64,000 nt of DNA from Terriglobus roseus (GTDB lineage: Bacteria; Acidobacteriota; Terriglobia; Terriglobales; Acidobacteriaceae): NCBI RefSeq assembly GCF_900105625.1, contig NZ_FNSD01000001.1:2170001-2234000 (forward strand), read 5' to 3'. Within the stretch, counting starts at the first letter, position 1; each line of letters opens with the position of its first letter. Under the pieces are notes generated by a model. It saw only the letters and a program-made list of their open reading frames with translations, searched no databases and had not been told where the DNA came from. This document shows positions 17,317 to 26,180 of the stretch, one piece after another. The translations under genes were made by a program, and so were the position numbers.

Positions 17317-18899
17317 GCAGGATCTACCTGGTCACAAGCGGCGATCTCCGCCAGAGCGCAAACGAAGTCTGCTGGCCCGCGCAAGCTGAACTTGAAGCCG
17401 CGCTTGCAAAGGCTTTTGCGGCGGCAGGACATGAGCTAGTCCGCGCATTCCCCGTCGACGCGAAGCTGGGCCATGGCTTCATCAGCAGCCAGCGCATGGG
17501 GATGGATGTCTTCGCAAAGATTCCACCGGACGCTCCACTGGTCTTCGCAACAGCCGCATGGCAGTACACGCACCACGTGTTACCGGGCATGCGGTCGCAT
17601 CGCGGGCCGATCCTCACCGTCGCCAACTGGTCGGGCCAGTGGCCGGGGCTGGTGGGCCTGCTGAACCTGAATGGATCACTCGTGAAGGCGGGCGTGGCTT
17701 TCTCGACGCTTTGGAGCGAAGACTTCACCGACGACTTCGCTCTGCGTGGTTTGAGGGACTGGATAACAACCGGCAGGCTCGCGCATGACCTGTCGCATGT
17801 AACGCCACTCGCATCCTCGGCCCTCCCTGCAGAAGCGAGGACGCTCGGCGATGATCTTGCGCTGGATCTGCAGACGCGCAAGATCATCCTCGGCATCTTC
17901 GACGAAGGCTGCATGGGCATGTACAACGCCATCATCGACGATGAGCCGTTGAATCGGGCGGCCTTCTTCAAGGAGCGGCTCAGCCAGTCGGCCCTCTACG
18001 CTCGTATGCGGACCATCACCGACGCAGACGCACAGGCCGTACGCACATGGCTGGATACGAAAGGCCTGAAGTTTAATACCGGCACCGACGAAGCAACGGA
18101 ACTTACCGACGCGCAGATTCTCGCGCAGTGCCGCATGTATGTGGCGTCGGTGCGCATCGCGGATGAGTTTGGCTGCGACAGCATTGGCATTCAGTACCAG
18201 CAGGGTCTGAAGGACCTGGCACCCGCTTCGGATCTGGTGGAAGGTTTGTTGAACAATCCGGATCGCCCCCCGGTCTTCTCTGAAAACGGACGTGAACTCT
18301 TCGCTGGAGACGCGTTGCCACACTTCAATGAAGTGGATGAGTGCGCGGGGGTGGATGGCGTGGTGACGAACCGCGTGTGGAAGGCTCTTGGCCTTGATCC
18401 GTCGACAACACTGCATGACGTTCGCTGGGGCAAGACGTTTGGCGATGATTTTGTATGGCTGTGGCAGATCAGCGGCGCTGCGCCTGCAAGCCACTTCATC
18501 GGTGGCTACGCAGGCGCTGAGAGTGATCGCCAGCCGCCCATGTACTTCCCACTGGGCGGCGGCACACTGAAAGGCATTGGACGGCCGGGCGACATCGTCT
18601 GGAGCCGCGTGTTCGTCGAAGCAGGAGCACTGCATATCGATATGGGCCTGGCAAAAGTAGTGTCGCTTCCCGCCGACGAGACTTCCGCACGTTGGAATGA
18701 AGTGACGCGGCAATGGCCCATGGTGAGCGTGGTAACGGAGGGCGTTGGACGCGATGCCTTCATGGCGCGCCACCGTGCAAACCACGTCAGCATTGCTTAC
18801 GCCGGCAGCCGCGACCAGGCGATGCATGCGCTGCAGACTAAGGCTGCGATGTGTGCCGCGCTCGGCATCCGCGTAAATCTTTGTGGTGTGACGGTGTAG
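17313..18899 (+). CDS. L-fucose/L-arabinose isomerase-family protein
   Basis: The 528-residue protein resembles the L-fucose isomerase superfamily, metal-dependent aldose-ketose isomerases. Supporting stretches are IILGIFDEGCMGMYNAIID, EFGCDSIGIQYQQGLKDL and FNEVDECAGVDG; the conserved acidic residues probably hold Mn2+. L-fucose isomerases also act on D-arabinose, which would give D-ribulose, a substrate for the FGGY kinase at 11409. The frame is open upstream to 17046, but ATG 17313 overlaps the lyase stop as ATGA and begins a typical N-terminus. Gene order is sialidase-lyase-isomerase-ABC importer. Confidence 0.8.
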   Translation: MSRIYLVTSGDLRQSANEVCWPAQAELEAALAKAFAAAGHELVRAFPVDAKLGHGFISSQRMGMDVFAKIPPDAPLVFATAAWQYTHHVLPGMRSHRGPILTVANWSGQWPGLVGLLNLNGSLVKAGVAFSTLWSEDFTDDFALRGLRDWITTGRLAHDLSHVTPLASSALPAEARTLGDDLALDLQTRKIILGIFDEGCMGMYNAIIDDEPLNRAAFFKERLSQSALYARMRTITDADAQAVRTWLDTKGLKFNTGTDEATELTDAQILAQCRMYVASVRIADEFGCDSIGIQYQQGLKDLAPASDLVEGLLNNPDRPPVFSENGRELFAGDALPHFNEVDECAGVDGVVTNRVWKALGLDPSTTLHDVRWGKTFGDDFVWLWQISGAAPASHFIGGYAGAESDRQPPMYFPLGGGTLKGIGRPGDIVWSRVFVEAGALHIDMGLAKVVSLPADETSARWNEVTRQWPMVSVVTEGVGRDAFMARHRANHVSIAYAGSRDQAMHALQTKAAMCAALGIRVNLCGVTV

Positions 18900-18932
18900 G
18901 CAGTCTCGACGGGAAGGAAACCAGCCACTAGG

Positions 18933-20489
18933 ATGGCTGCACAGGTTTCCGGCCTCCGCATGAGTTCTGAACTTACGCACCCCGAACACGCTGAAGTCCT
19001 GCGCGCAACTGCGTTGACGAAGTCCTACGCCGGCGTGCGCGCGTTGCGTTCCGCGTCGCTGGATCTGCGGCGTGGCGAAGTGCATGCACTTATCGGCGAG
19101 AACGGCGCAGGCAAGTCCACGCTGACCAAGATCATCACGGGTGCCATTACCGCAGACCATGGGGACTTGCACGTCTTTGGGGAGCGGGTCAGGGAGAACG
19201 ACCCTAACCGCTCGCGCGAACTTGGCATCTCTGCCATCTATCAGCAACCATCTATCTTCCCGGATCTGTCCGTCGCAGAGAACATCGCGCTGGCCCTGGA
19301 ACAGGGCCGCAGTGGCTGGACGGTTCACTGGAAGTCGCGTCACGCGCGTGCCGGGGAACTGCTCGCATCGATGGGTGCTGACATTGATCCGTCACGCCCC
19401 GCACGCACGCTGAGCATGGCGGAGCAGCAGCTCGTCGAGATCGCCAAAGCCATCGGCGCGGATGCGAAGATCCTGCTGATGGACGAACCGACCGCTCTGC
19501 TGAGTGACCGCGAGACAGACAACCTGTTCGCACTGATCCGGAAGCTGCGTACGAAAGGTGTTGCCATCGTCTACATCTCGCATCGGTTGGAAGAGATCCT
19601 CTCTATCGCCGACCGCATCACGGTACTGCGTGATGGCGAGACCATCGCCGTGTGCGACGCGTGTGATGTAAATAAGGCCCAGCTGATCCAGTTGATGGTG
19701 GGCCGTGAGGTCGCGTCGGTCTATCCGAAGCGGCCCGTGCCGCTTGGCGATGTCGCTCTTGAAGTACGTGGTCTGTCGCTTGCCTCTGCAGGTCTTCGCA
19801 ACATCTCGTTCCATGTACGCAGCGGCGAGATCCTCGGTTTCGCCGGTCTTGTCGGATCGGGCCGGACGGAGCTTGCCCGAGCGCTCTTTGGCCTGACGCC
19901 TTCGTCGACCGACATCTTCGTGCATGGCTCTCCCATCCGCATCGACGACCCAAGCGATGCGATCGCTGCGGGCATCGCCTATCTTCCCGAGGACCGGCGG
20001 CAGCATGGCGTGGTCCTGGACATGCCCATCGCACAGAACATCTCCATGGCTGACCTGCGCGAAGTATCGCGGCATGGTCTGATCCGTAGCGACAAGGAAG
20101 ACGCGCTCGCGACCGGTTATCGCGACAACCTGCGCATCAAGGCGGCCAACATCCATGCGCCTGCCGGTACGTTGAGCGGCGGCAACCAGCAGAAGGTGGC
20201 TCTGGCGCGGTGGCTTGCAATCCATCCGAAGATCATGATCCTGGATGAACCGACGCAGGGCGTCGATGTGGGCTCGAAGTCGGAGATTCATGAGCTGATC
20301 ATGGGCCTTGCCGAGCGCGGTATGGCGGTCATTCTGATCTCGTCTGAACTGCCCGAGGTGATGGGCATGAGCGACCGCATTGCAGTCTTCCACGCGGGCA
20401 CCATCGCAGGCTTTGTCGAACGGGAACACGCTACGCAGGAACGCATCATGGCGATGGCCTTTGGCCATGCGGTGGAGACCGCCGCATGA
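18933..20489 (+). CDS. Sugar ABC transporter ATP-binding protein (RbsA/RhaT type, two NBDs)
   Basis: At 518 residues it has the duplicated ATPase layout of carbohydrate CUT2 importers. The first domain has Walker A IGENGAGKSTLT, signature LSMAEQQ and Walker B ILLMDEPTALL. The second has a degenerate Walker A (GLVGSGRTEL, normal for CUT2), signature LSGGNQQKVALARW and Walker B ILDEPTQGVDVG. The start at 18933 is uncertain; ATG 18960 is an alternative. GGAAGGA at 18911 is rather distant. It overlaps the permease start (ATGA). Confidence 0.93.
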   Translation: MAAQVSGLRMSSELTHPEHAEVLRATALTKSYAGVRALRSASLDLRRGEVHALIGENGAGKSTLTKIITGAITADHGDLHVFGERVRENDPNRSRELGISAIYQQPSIFPDLSVAENIALALEQGRSGWTVHWKSRHARAGELLASMGADIDPSRPARTLSMAEQQLVEIAKAIGADAKILLMDEPTALLSDRETDNLFALIRKLRTKGVAIVYISHRLEEILSIADRITVLRDGETIAVCDACDVNKAQLIQLMVGREVASVYPKRPVPLGDVALEVRGLSLASAGLRNISFHVRSGEILGFAGLVGSGRTELARALFGLTPSSTDIFVHGSPIRIDDPSDAIAAGIAYLPEDRRQHGVVLDMPIAQNISMADLREVSRHGLIRSDKEDALATGYRDNLRIKAANIHAPAGTLSGGNQQKVALARWLAIHPKIMILDEPTQGVDVGSKSEIHELIMGLAERGMAVILISSELPEVMGMSDRIAVFHAGTIAGFVEREHATQERIMAMAFGHAVETAA

Positions 20490-21445
20490 AGCAGTACACC
20501 CGCGAGATCGCCATCGGCATCACCAATGTCCTGCTGCTCTTGCTGCTGGCCACGACGACGCATGGCTTCTTCACCGCCGACAACATTGCCGACCTCTTCC
20601 TCGCAAACATGCCGGTGATGCTGATGGCGCTGGGCATGACCGCGATCATCGTCACGGCTCAGATCGACATCTCCATCGGATCGATCTTCGCGTTATGCAG
20701 CATCGTGGCTGGGATCAGCGCCCGCGCCGGCTTGCCATCGCTTGCCTTCCTGCTCATTGCAATTGCCGTGGGTGCAGCCTGTGGTGCTTTGAACGGGGCG
20801 TTGACCGCTTATGTCAAAGTGCCTTCCATCGTCGTGACCCTCGCAACGATGGTGGCGCTGCGCGACGGTCTCCGCTGGGGCACACAGGGAGCGTGGGTGG
20901 GAGATCTGCCTCCAGGCTTTCTGCGTTTCGGTATCGGTCAGAGTGCGTACACGCTCCTGGTCCTGCTACTCACCGTGCTGTTGACGCTCGCCTCCGCCTG
21001 GGGCCTGCAACATCTGCGTGCAGGCCGCGCCGTCTTTGCGACGGGATCGAATGAGGCCGCGGCCACACAGCTTGGCATCAACACAAAGCTGGTTGTCTTC
21101 TCTGTCTTCACACTGACGGGGGCGCTCACCGGCCTGGCCGCAACATTGAACGCCGTGCGCTTTAACCAGGTACCAAGCAACAGCGGCCTTGGGCTTGAGA
21201 TGAAGGTGATCGCAGCCGTCGCGGTGGGTGGCGCGGCCATTACCGGCGGCTCAGCCACGATCACCGGAACGGTGCTGGGCGTGATCCTGCTTGGCACCAT
21301 TGGTCCCGCGCTTACGTTCCTGGGTGTCAGTGCTTATTGGGAGAAGGCTTTGCAGGGCGCGATCATTCTGCTTGCAGTCAGTGCCAATGCGTTGAGCGCC
21401 TACCGCCGGCGCAGAACCGCCGTGGAGGCGCCCGTTGCCGCCTGA
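20486..21445 (+). CDS. Sugar ABC transporter permease (CUT2 family)
   Basis: The 319-residue membrane protein has about ten hydrophobic helices and the CUT2 permease signature around AQIDISIGSIFALCSIVAG and LNGALTAYVKVPSIVVTLATM. The start overlaps the ATPase stop by 4 nt, so the genes are translationally coupled. It would form a heterodimeric channel with the permease half of the following gene, as RhaP/RhaQ or LsrC/LsrD do. Confidence 0.92.
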   Translation: MKQYTREIAIGITNVLLLLLLATTTHGFFTADNIADLFLANMPVMLMALGMTAIIVTAQIDISIGSIFALCSIVAGISARAGLPSLAFLLIAIAVGAACGALNGALTAYVKVPSIVVTLATMVALRDGLRWGTQGAWVGDLPPGFLRFGIGQSAYTLLVLLLTVLLTLASAWGLQHLRAGRAVFATGSNEAAATQLGINTKLVVFSVFTLTGALTGLAATLNAVRFNQVPSNSGLGLEMKVIAAVAVGGAAITGGSATITGTVLGVILLGTIGPALTFLGVSAYWEKALQGAIILLAVSANALSAYRRRRTAVEAPVAA

Positions 21446-23423
21446 CACTCATCGCAAACCATTGCTCTCAACAGGCGAGTCAGCGCTGCTGCTTGCGCTG
21501 ATCGCTGAAATTATCTTCTTCGCGTCGGCCGCACCGAGCTTTGCGTCGTTCGGAAACTTCTTTGAAGTCCTGCGGTTTTCCGTGGAGCTCGGTCTGTTGG
21601 CCGTTGCACTCACGCCCATCCTGATCACCGGCGGCATCGATCTCTCCGTTGGATCGACCATCGGCCTTACGGCTGTGCTCTTCGGTGTGATGACGCAGGC
21701 AATGCATCTGCCGATGCTCGTTGCCGTGCTACTGTCGTTGCTGCTTGGTATCGCAGCGGGAGCGCTGAATGCCGCACTGATTGCGGGCCTGCGGTTGCCT
21801 GCGCTGATCGTCACGCTCGGCACGTTCTCGCTCTATCGCGGCATCGCGGAAGGCATCACACACGGCGCAGTCAGCTTCACCGGTTATCCCGCGGGCTTCC
21901 TGCACTTCGGCCAGGGTTACTTCTGGAAGCTGGTGCCGGTCCAGTTGCCGATCTTCCTTCTGGTTGTGATCGCGTACGGCGTCCTGTTACATCGCTCTGT
22001 CATCGGGCGATCCCTGTATGCCATCGGCTTCAATGCGGAAGGTGCGCGCTATGCGGGCCTGCCCGTGCGTCGTCGGCTTGCGTTGATCTATGTGCTCTCG
22101 GGAGTTGTGGCATCGCTCGCCGCGATCATCTACGTCGCGCATCTTGGACTGGCGAAGAGCGACCTTGGCACCGGCTATGAGCTGCAGGCAATCGCAGCCG
22201 TTGTGCTCGGTGGCACGTCTGTCTTCGGTGGACGGGGCACCATCTTCGGATCGATGCTGGGACTGTTCTTCCTGTCGGTACTGCAGAACGGCATGCACCT
22301 GATGGCGTTGCCGTCGGAACTGTATGGCGTCCTCACGGGCCTTCTCCTGCTGTTGATCGTCTCTGCAGACCGACTGCGCACGAGCGCTGCAACCAAGCCG
22401 GACGAACTGACCGTGACGACGAGCCGCAGGCCGATCTACGCCATCGTCGCAGTTCTCGCAGTCGCGGGCGTCATCTTCGCGCTCCTTCATCGCGGTCACG
22501 CGGGCGGCAGTGGAGGCAAGCAATTAACGATTGCCGTCATGCCGAAGGCGAAGGGCGATCCTTACTTCATCAGCGCGCGCGCCGGTGCCGAAGAAGCAGC
22601 GAAGGAACTTCACATCAACCTGATCTGGGATGGGCCTACGAGTCTGGACGCATCCCAGCAAAACGAACTGGTGGAGAACTGGATCACGCGCGGTGTGAAT
22701 GCCATCGTCGTTGCTGTAGAGAACAAGGGCAGCATCAGCACGGTGCTGCGCAAGGCGCGCGCACACGGGATCCCGGTGATGACATGGGATGCGGATGCGC
22801 AGACCGATGCGCGCGACTACTTTCTGAACCAGGCCACGCCGGAGGGTATCGGCACATCGCTTGCCGACGAGGCCGCTCGGCTGATGCCGCAGGGCGGACA
22901 GTACGCCATCGTGACCGGCGCACTGAGCGCAGAGAATCAGAACGACTGGATTCGCAACATCAAGGCACGCGTCGCAGCAGCGCATCCGAACCTGACGCTC
23001 GCGACCATCCAGCCCAGTGATGACGATCGCGATAAAGCCTTCAACGCAACGCAGACGATCCTGAAGGCCTATCCGCAGGTGAAGATGATCATCGCCATCT
23101 CAGCACCTGCGGTGCCCGGCGCGGCGGAAGCCGTCACGCAGTCCGGCCGCACAGGAGTGGATGTCATCGGACTCTCGCTGCCGTCGATCTGCCGCGCGTA
23201 TATTCATGCCGGATCGGTGCAGACGATCTTCTTATGGAACACACGGGACCTTGGCTACCTCACGGTCTATGCGGGCGCGCTGAAGGCCCAGGGAAAGATT
23301 GCACCGGGCGCAACGTCGGTGCATGTCGGCCGCCTTGGAGACTTGAAAGTCCGCGGCAGCGAGATTGTGCTGGGCGTGCCGCTGAAGATCGACAGGAGCA
23401 ATGTGGACCAACTGAAGTTCTAG
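21435..23423 (+). CDS. Fused sugar ABC permease and substrate-binding protein
   Basis: The 662-residue protein joins two usually separate parts. Residues 1-310 are a CUT2 permease (ILITGGIDLSVGSTIGLTAV; LGTFSLYRGIAEG). Residues 334-351 add a further membrane helix, and 362-662 form a periplasmic binding protein of the LsrB/RhaS/RbsB type (IAVMPKAKGDPYFISARAGA; INLIWDGPTSLDASQQNELV). The order puts the binding protein outside, tethered to its own channel. The TTG start overlaps the previous gene by 11 nt. No free binding protein exists in the operon, supporting a real fusion. RhaS-like sequence hints at a deoxysugar or pentose ligand; this is inference. Confidence 0.88.
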   Translation: MPPDTHRKPLLSTGESALLLALIAEIIFFASAAPSFASFGNFFEVLRFSVELGLLAVALTPILITGGIDLSVGSTIGLTAVLFGVMTQAMHLPMLVAVLLSLLLGIAAGALNAALIAGLRLPALIVTLGTFSLYRGIAEGITHGAVSFTGYPAGFLHFGQGYFWKLVPVQLPIFLLVVIAYGVLLHRSVIGRSLYAIGFNAEGARYAGLPVRRRLALIYVLSGVVASLAAIIYVAHLGLAKSDLGTGYELQAIAAVVLGGTSVFGGRGTIFGSMLGLFFLSVLQNGMHLMALPSELYGVLTGLLLLLIVSADRLRTSAATKPDELTVTTSRRPIYAIVAVLAVAGVIFALLHRGHAGGSGGKQLTIAVMPKAKGDPYFISARAGAEEAAKELHINLIWDGPTSLDASQQNELVENWITRGVNAIVVAVENKGSISTVLRKARAHGIPVMTWDADAQTDARDYFLNQATPEGIGTSLADEAARLMPQGGQYAIVTGALSAENQNDWIRNIKARVAAAHPNLTLATIQPSDDDRDKAFNATQTILKAYPQVKMIIAISAPAVPGAAEAVTQSGRTGVDVIGLSLPSICRAYIHAGSVQTIFLWNTRDLGYLTVYAGALKAQGKIAPGATSVHVGRLGDLKVRGSEIVLGVPLKIDRSNVDQLKF

Positions 23424-23474
23424 AGGTTGCGCTCATGGCGCATCAACGCGGTCGCCAAGGGTGAATGCGGGTTC

Positions 23475-23480
23475 TATAAT
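23475..23480 (+). promoter_or_regulatory. Possible -10 box for the beta-propeller gene
   Basis: TATAAT matches the sigma-70 -10 consensus and lies 130 bp before the lipoprotein gene. No good -35 TTGACA is seen 17 bp upstream, so this is tentative. Confidence 0.25.
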
Positions 23481-23610
23481 CGCGGCGTTGCGGTATGAGA
23501 CGAACCTATCGTCCATGCGCTGAAAAGGCGTGGCGGGAGAACGTTAACGCATTTGGCGTCCGGGTGACCGGACGAAGCGAACTGCACAATTAGATCAACA
23601 AGGACGGACC

Positions 23611-24684
23611 ATGCGGAACACGCGTCACCTGGTACTTTCGGCAAGCCTGCTCGTCGCCCTCACCGGATGCAAGTCCGCACCCAAGTCCGAGGCGCCTGCC
23701 GCGCCCGCGGGTCCAACCATGGAGACGGCCAAGGGACCGCGCATCTACGTTACGGACGAGGTCTCCGGCGAACTGACTGTCATTGACGCGACCACCATGA
23801 AGCAGTTGGAGCAGTTGAAGATCGGCACGCGTCCGCGCGGCATTCATGCCAGCCCGGATGGTAAGACGTTGTACATCGCACTGAGTGGCACGCCCATCGG
23901 CGGTCCGGGCGTGGATGAGAGCACGCTGCCACCCAGCGACCACTCCAAGGACGGCATCGGTGTCTTCGACATCGCAGCGAATAAGCTGCTGAAGATCATC
24001 CCGGGTGGCAGCGATCCGGAAAACTTCGACCTGAGCAAAGACGGCAAGAAGCTCTATGTGTCGAACGAAGATGAGAGCGCTGTTTCCATCATCGACATCG
24101 ACAGCGGCAAGATCGACGCGACCCAGAAGATGGGCGCGCAGCCGGAGGGCGTGAAGACGTCGCCGGACGGCAGCTTTGTCTTTGTCACCTCGGAGGCAGG
24201 CGGAACCATCTCCGTGCTGGATCCGAAGACTGGCAAGATCACCGCGACCTTCCCGGTCGGCCATCGCCCACGCAACGTGGCCTTCACGCCTGACGGCAAG
24301 ACCGCGTATATCAATGCGGAAAACGATGGCACAGTCACTGTCATCGATGTTGCAAAGAAGAAGATCGTGAAGACCATCGAACTCGGCAAGCCGGGTGAGG
24401 TGAAGCCCATGTTCGTGCTGATGTCGCCCGACGCGTCGAAGCTGTACACCAGCACCGGACGCGGTGGTAAGGTGGTCGTCATCGATACAAAGACACAGGC
24501 ACCGGTGGGCGATGTGGCCGTGGGCAAGCGTCCCTGGGGTATCGCACTGTCACCCGACGGCAGCACGCTCTACACGGCCAACGGCCCTTCGAACGATGTG
24601 ACCGCTGTCGACCTGGCCACCATGACCGTCAAGGCCAAGGCGCCCTCGGGCGGAAGCCCCTGGGGTCTGGTGGTTCTACCGTAG
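23611..24684 (+). CDS. YVTN-type beta-propeller lipoprotein
   Basis: The 357-residue protein starts with a lipoprotein signal whose lipobox is LTGC (Cys20). A Pro/Ala linker follows, then seven repeats with the YVTN pattern (for example KLYVSNEDESAVSIIDIDSG and KTAYINAENDGTVTVIDVAK). Such propellers are surface or periplasmic scaffolds and are related to the beta-propellers found with PQQ or cytochrome systems. AAGGA precedes the ATG. A strong terminator separates it from the cytochrome c gene, so the two may be functionally but not transcriptionally linked. Exact role unknown. Confidence 0.85.
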   Translation: MRNTRHLVLSASLLVALTGCKSAPKSEAPAAPAGPTMETAKGPRIYVTDEVSGELTVIDATTMKQLEQLKIGTRPRGIHASPDGKTLYIALSGTPIGGPGVDESTLPPSDHSKDGIGVFDIAANKLLKIIPGGSDPENFDLSKDGKKLYVSNEDESAVSIIDIDSGKIDATQKMGAQPEGVKTSPDGSFVFVTSEAGGTISVLDPKTGKITATFPVGHRPRNVAFTPDGKTAYINAENDGTVTVIDVAKKKIVKTIELGKPGEVKPMFVLMSPDASKLYTSTGRGGKVVVIDTKTQAPVGDVAVGKRPWGIALSPDGSTLYTANGPSNDVTAVDLATMTVKAKAPSGGSPWGLVVLP

Positions 24685-24697
24685 TTTTGCTCCTATG

Positions 24698-24738
24698 AAA
24701 GGCCGCGCCACAGCAGATCAAACGCGGGCGCGGCCTTT
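24698..24738 (+). terminator. Intrinsic terminator after the beta-propeller gene
   Basis: A 12-bp stem, AAAGGCCGCGCC with its exact complement GGCGCGGCCTTT, closes a 17-nt loop 13 nt after the stop codon. The right arm ends in TTT. Confidence 0.75.
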
Positions 24739-24813
24739 GCATCTTATGATTCGTCTTACCGTCGAACCCACTTCTGCCACCGGCCAATGCCGGGGCCAAA
24801 GGATTTACCCAGC

Positions 24814-25152
24814 ATGCGCAACAGCAGCAAGGTTCTCTTCTCCAGCGTGGCCGTTCTTGGCCTGTCGTTCCTGAGCGCGGGCGCGCAGATGAGCGAAGCC
24901 GCCACCCACGGCAAGGCCACCTTCGACTCCAAGTGCGCCATCTGTCACAGCGCCGATACCACCGACAAGAAGATTGGCCCGGGCCTGAAAGGCCTGTACG
25001 CCCGCGGGGTGATGGCGGACGGCACCACCAAGGTTACCGACGAAACGGTGACCGATCGCATCATGAACGGCAAGGTTCCCATGCCGCCATTCAAGGACCA
25101 GTTGAAGCCCGTGGAGATCACGGAAGTCGTCGAGTATCTCAAGACGCTGTAA
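24814..25152 (+). CDS. Small periplasmic c-type cytochrome
   Basis: The 112-residue protein has a Sec signal (ending SAGAQ), a single haem-attachment motif CAICH, and a distal axial Met probably in KVPMPPF. This is the layout of class I monohaem cytochrome c (cytochrome c551/c552-like) used to shuttle electrons in the periplasm. ATG 24814 with AAAGGA 10 nt upstream is preferred over the upstream in-frame ATG 24787. The partner oxidase or dehydrogenase is not in the window. Confidence 0.88.
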   Translation: MRNSSKVLFSSVAVLGLSFLSAGAQMSEAATHGKATFDSKCAICHSADTTDKKIGPGLKGLYARGVMADGTTKVTDETVTDRIMNGKVPMPPFKDQLKPVEITEVVEYLKTL

Positions 25153-25185
25153 TCGGCCTCTTCCCTTCTCGCTTATCGCAGGACC

Positions 25186-25320
25186 TGTCATCCTGAGCGA
25201 AGTCGAAGGACCTGCTTTCTCTTGCAGCGCTACAAATGTGTGTGGGAGTTCCCATGCACATTTCGAGCACCGCAGGCGGAATGCAGGTCCTTTGACTGCG
25301 CGCTGACGCTCAGGATGACA
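25186..25320. repeat. Palindromic intergenic repeat, copy 1 (TGTCATCCTGAGC family)
   Basis: Ends are inverted: TGTCATCCTGAGCGAAGTCG ... GACGCTCAGGATGACA. Inside them lie GAAGGACCTGC and GCAGGTCCTTTGACTGC, again inverted. The 135-bp unit could fold into one long hairpin. Other copies are at 45493, 46851, 48710 and, in part, inside the Lhr helicase gene. It lies between the convergent cytochrome and anti-sigma genes. Confidence 0.85.
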
Positions 25321-25340
25321 AGTCTTTGTGTGTGTGAGGG

Positions 25341-26180
25341 TCAGCGCTCCAGCACTGGCAATCCATCCGCCGCGGCCACCGTGCTCACCGGCCGGTCCGC
25401 ATGGAAGTACTTCTTATAAGCCGCAACCCAGTCCGTTGCCAGCTCATGCTGAGCCGCCGTCAGATCCAGTTGGCCGCCGCAGACCATGCTGTGCAGCTTT
25501 GTCTCCAGCGCGTCTTTCGCCGTCGCATTCCAGACGGTTGAGTGATACGGCTCAGGCCATAAATTTTCGACATCGTCATCACCGCCGAGTTGCGGGTTGA
25601 TCAGGTAATCCACCTGGTATCCGCGAGCCGCACGATCATCCATGCCATAGGCACGGAAGACGGCGCGCTGTTTCTCCACGGGCACCTTCGGATCCAGATC
25701 GTTGTCCGGCAAACTGCATAATTCGGACAACGCCACGGGACGCACGGCACCCGGAGTCAGCGCACGGACTGGCTTCGGGCCGGTCTCCTCATAGGGCCCC
25801 ATCCGGTCCTGCAGTGGCCGGTACGCCTGCTGCCAAGCGATTGAGACTGCCAGCAGAGCGGCCACGGACGCCAGCCGCGCGAGCATTTTTGGTTGCCGCA
25901 ATGTATGCAGCCAGGAAACTTCGCCACGGACAGCAGCAGCCTCCGCCAACCGGGATTGCAGATGGTTGCGCAACGCGTCCTCCGCTGCATCCGCAGGGAC
26001 CACCTTGAGCTCGTCCAGATGCTCCGAAGCTGCCTTCAACGCTGCGTGTTTCGCCTGGCAGATCCTGCAACTGTACAGGTGCTTTGCAAACTCCGTTGCC
26101 TGCTGCTCCGACAACTCCCCCTCCTGCAACAGAAGGATGTCCTGGTCGCGAAGGTGTTGGCCGCGCAGGAAGAGTGTCAT
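25341..26180 (-). CDS. Putative zinc-finger anti-sigma factor, membrane-anchored
   Basis: The 279-residue protein begins QHLRDQDILLLQEGELS and has the ZAS motif H-x3-C-x2-C (HLYSCRIC), typical of anti-sigma factors that hold ECF sigma factors. One membrane helix (near ARLASVAALLAVSIAW) leads to a C-terminal periplasmic domain of unknown type that may sense the signal. The start ATG at 26180 overlaps the sigma gene stop as ATGA. Upstream frame extension is an antisense shadow of the sigma gene region. Confidence 0.8.
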   Translation of the reverse strand: MTLFLRGQHLRDQDILLLQEGELSEQQATEFAKHLYSCRICQAKHAALKAASEHLDELKVVPADAAEDALRNHLQSRLAEAAAVRGEVSWLHTLRQPKMLARLASVAALLAVSIAWQQAYRPLQDRMGPYEETGPKPVRALTPGAVRPVALSELCSLPDNDLDPKVPVEKQRAVFRAYGMDDRAARGYQVDYLINPQLGGDDDVENLWPEPYHSTVWNATAKDALETKLHSMVCGGQLDLTAAQHELATDWVAAYKKYFHADRPVSTVAAADGLPVLER

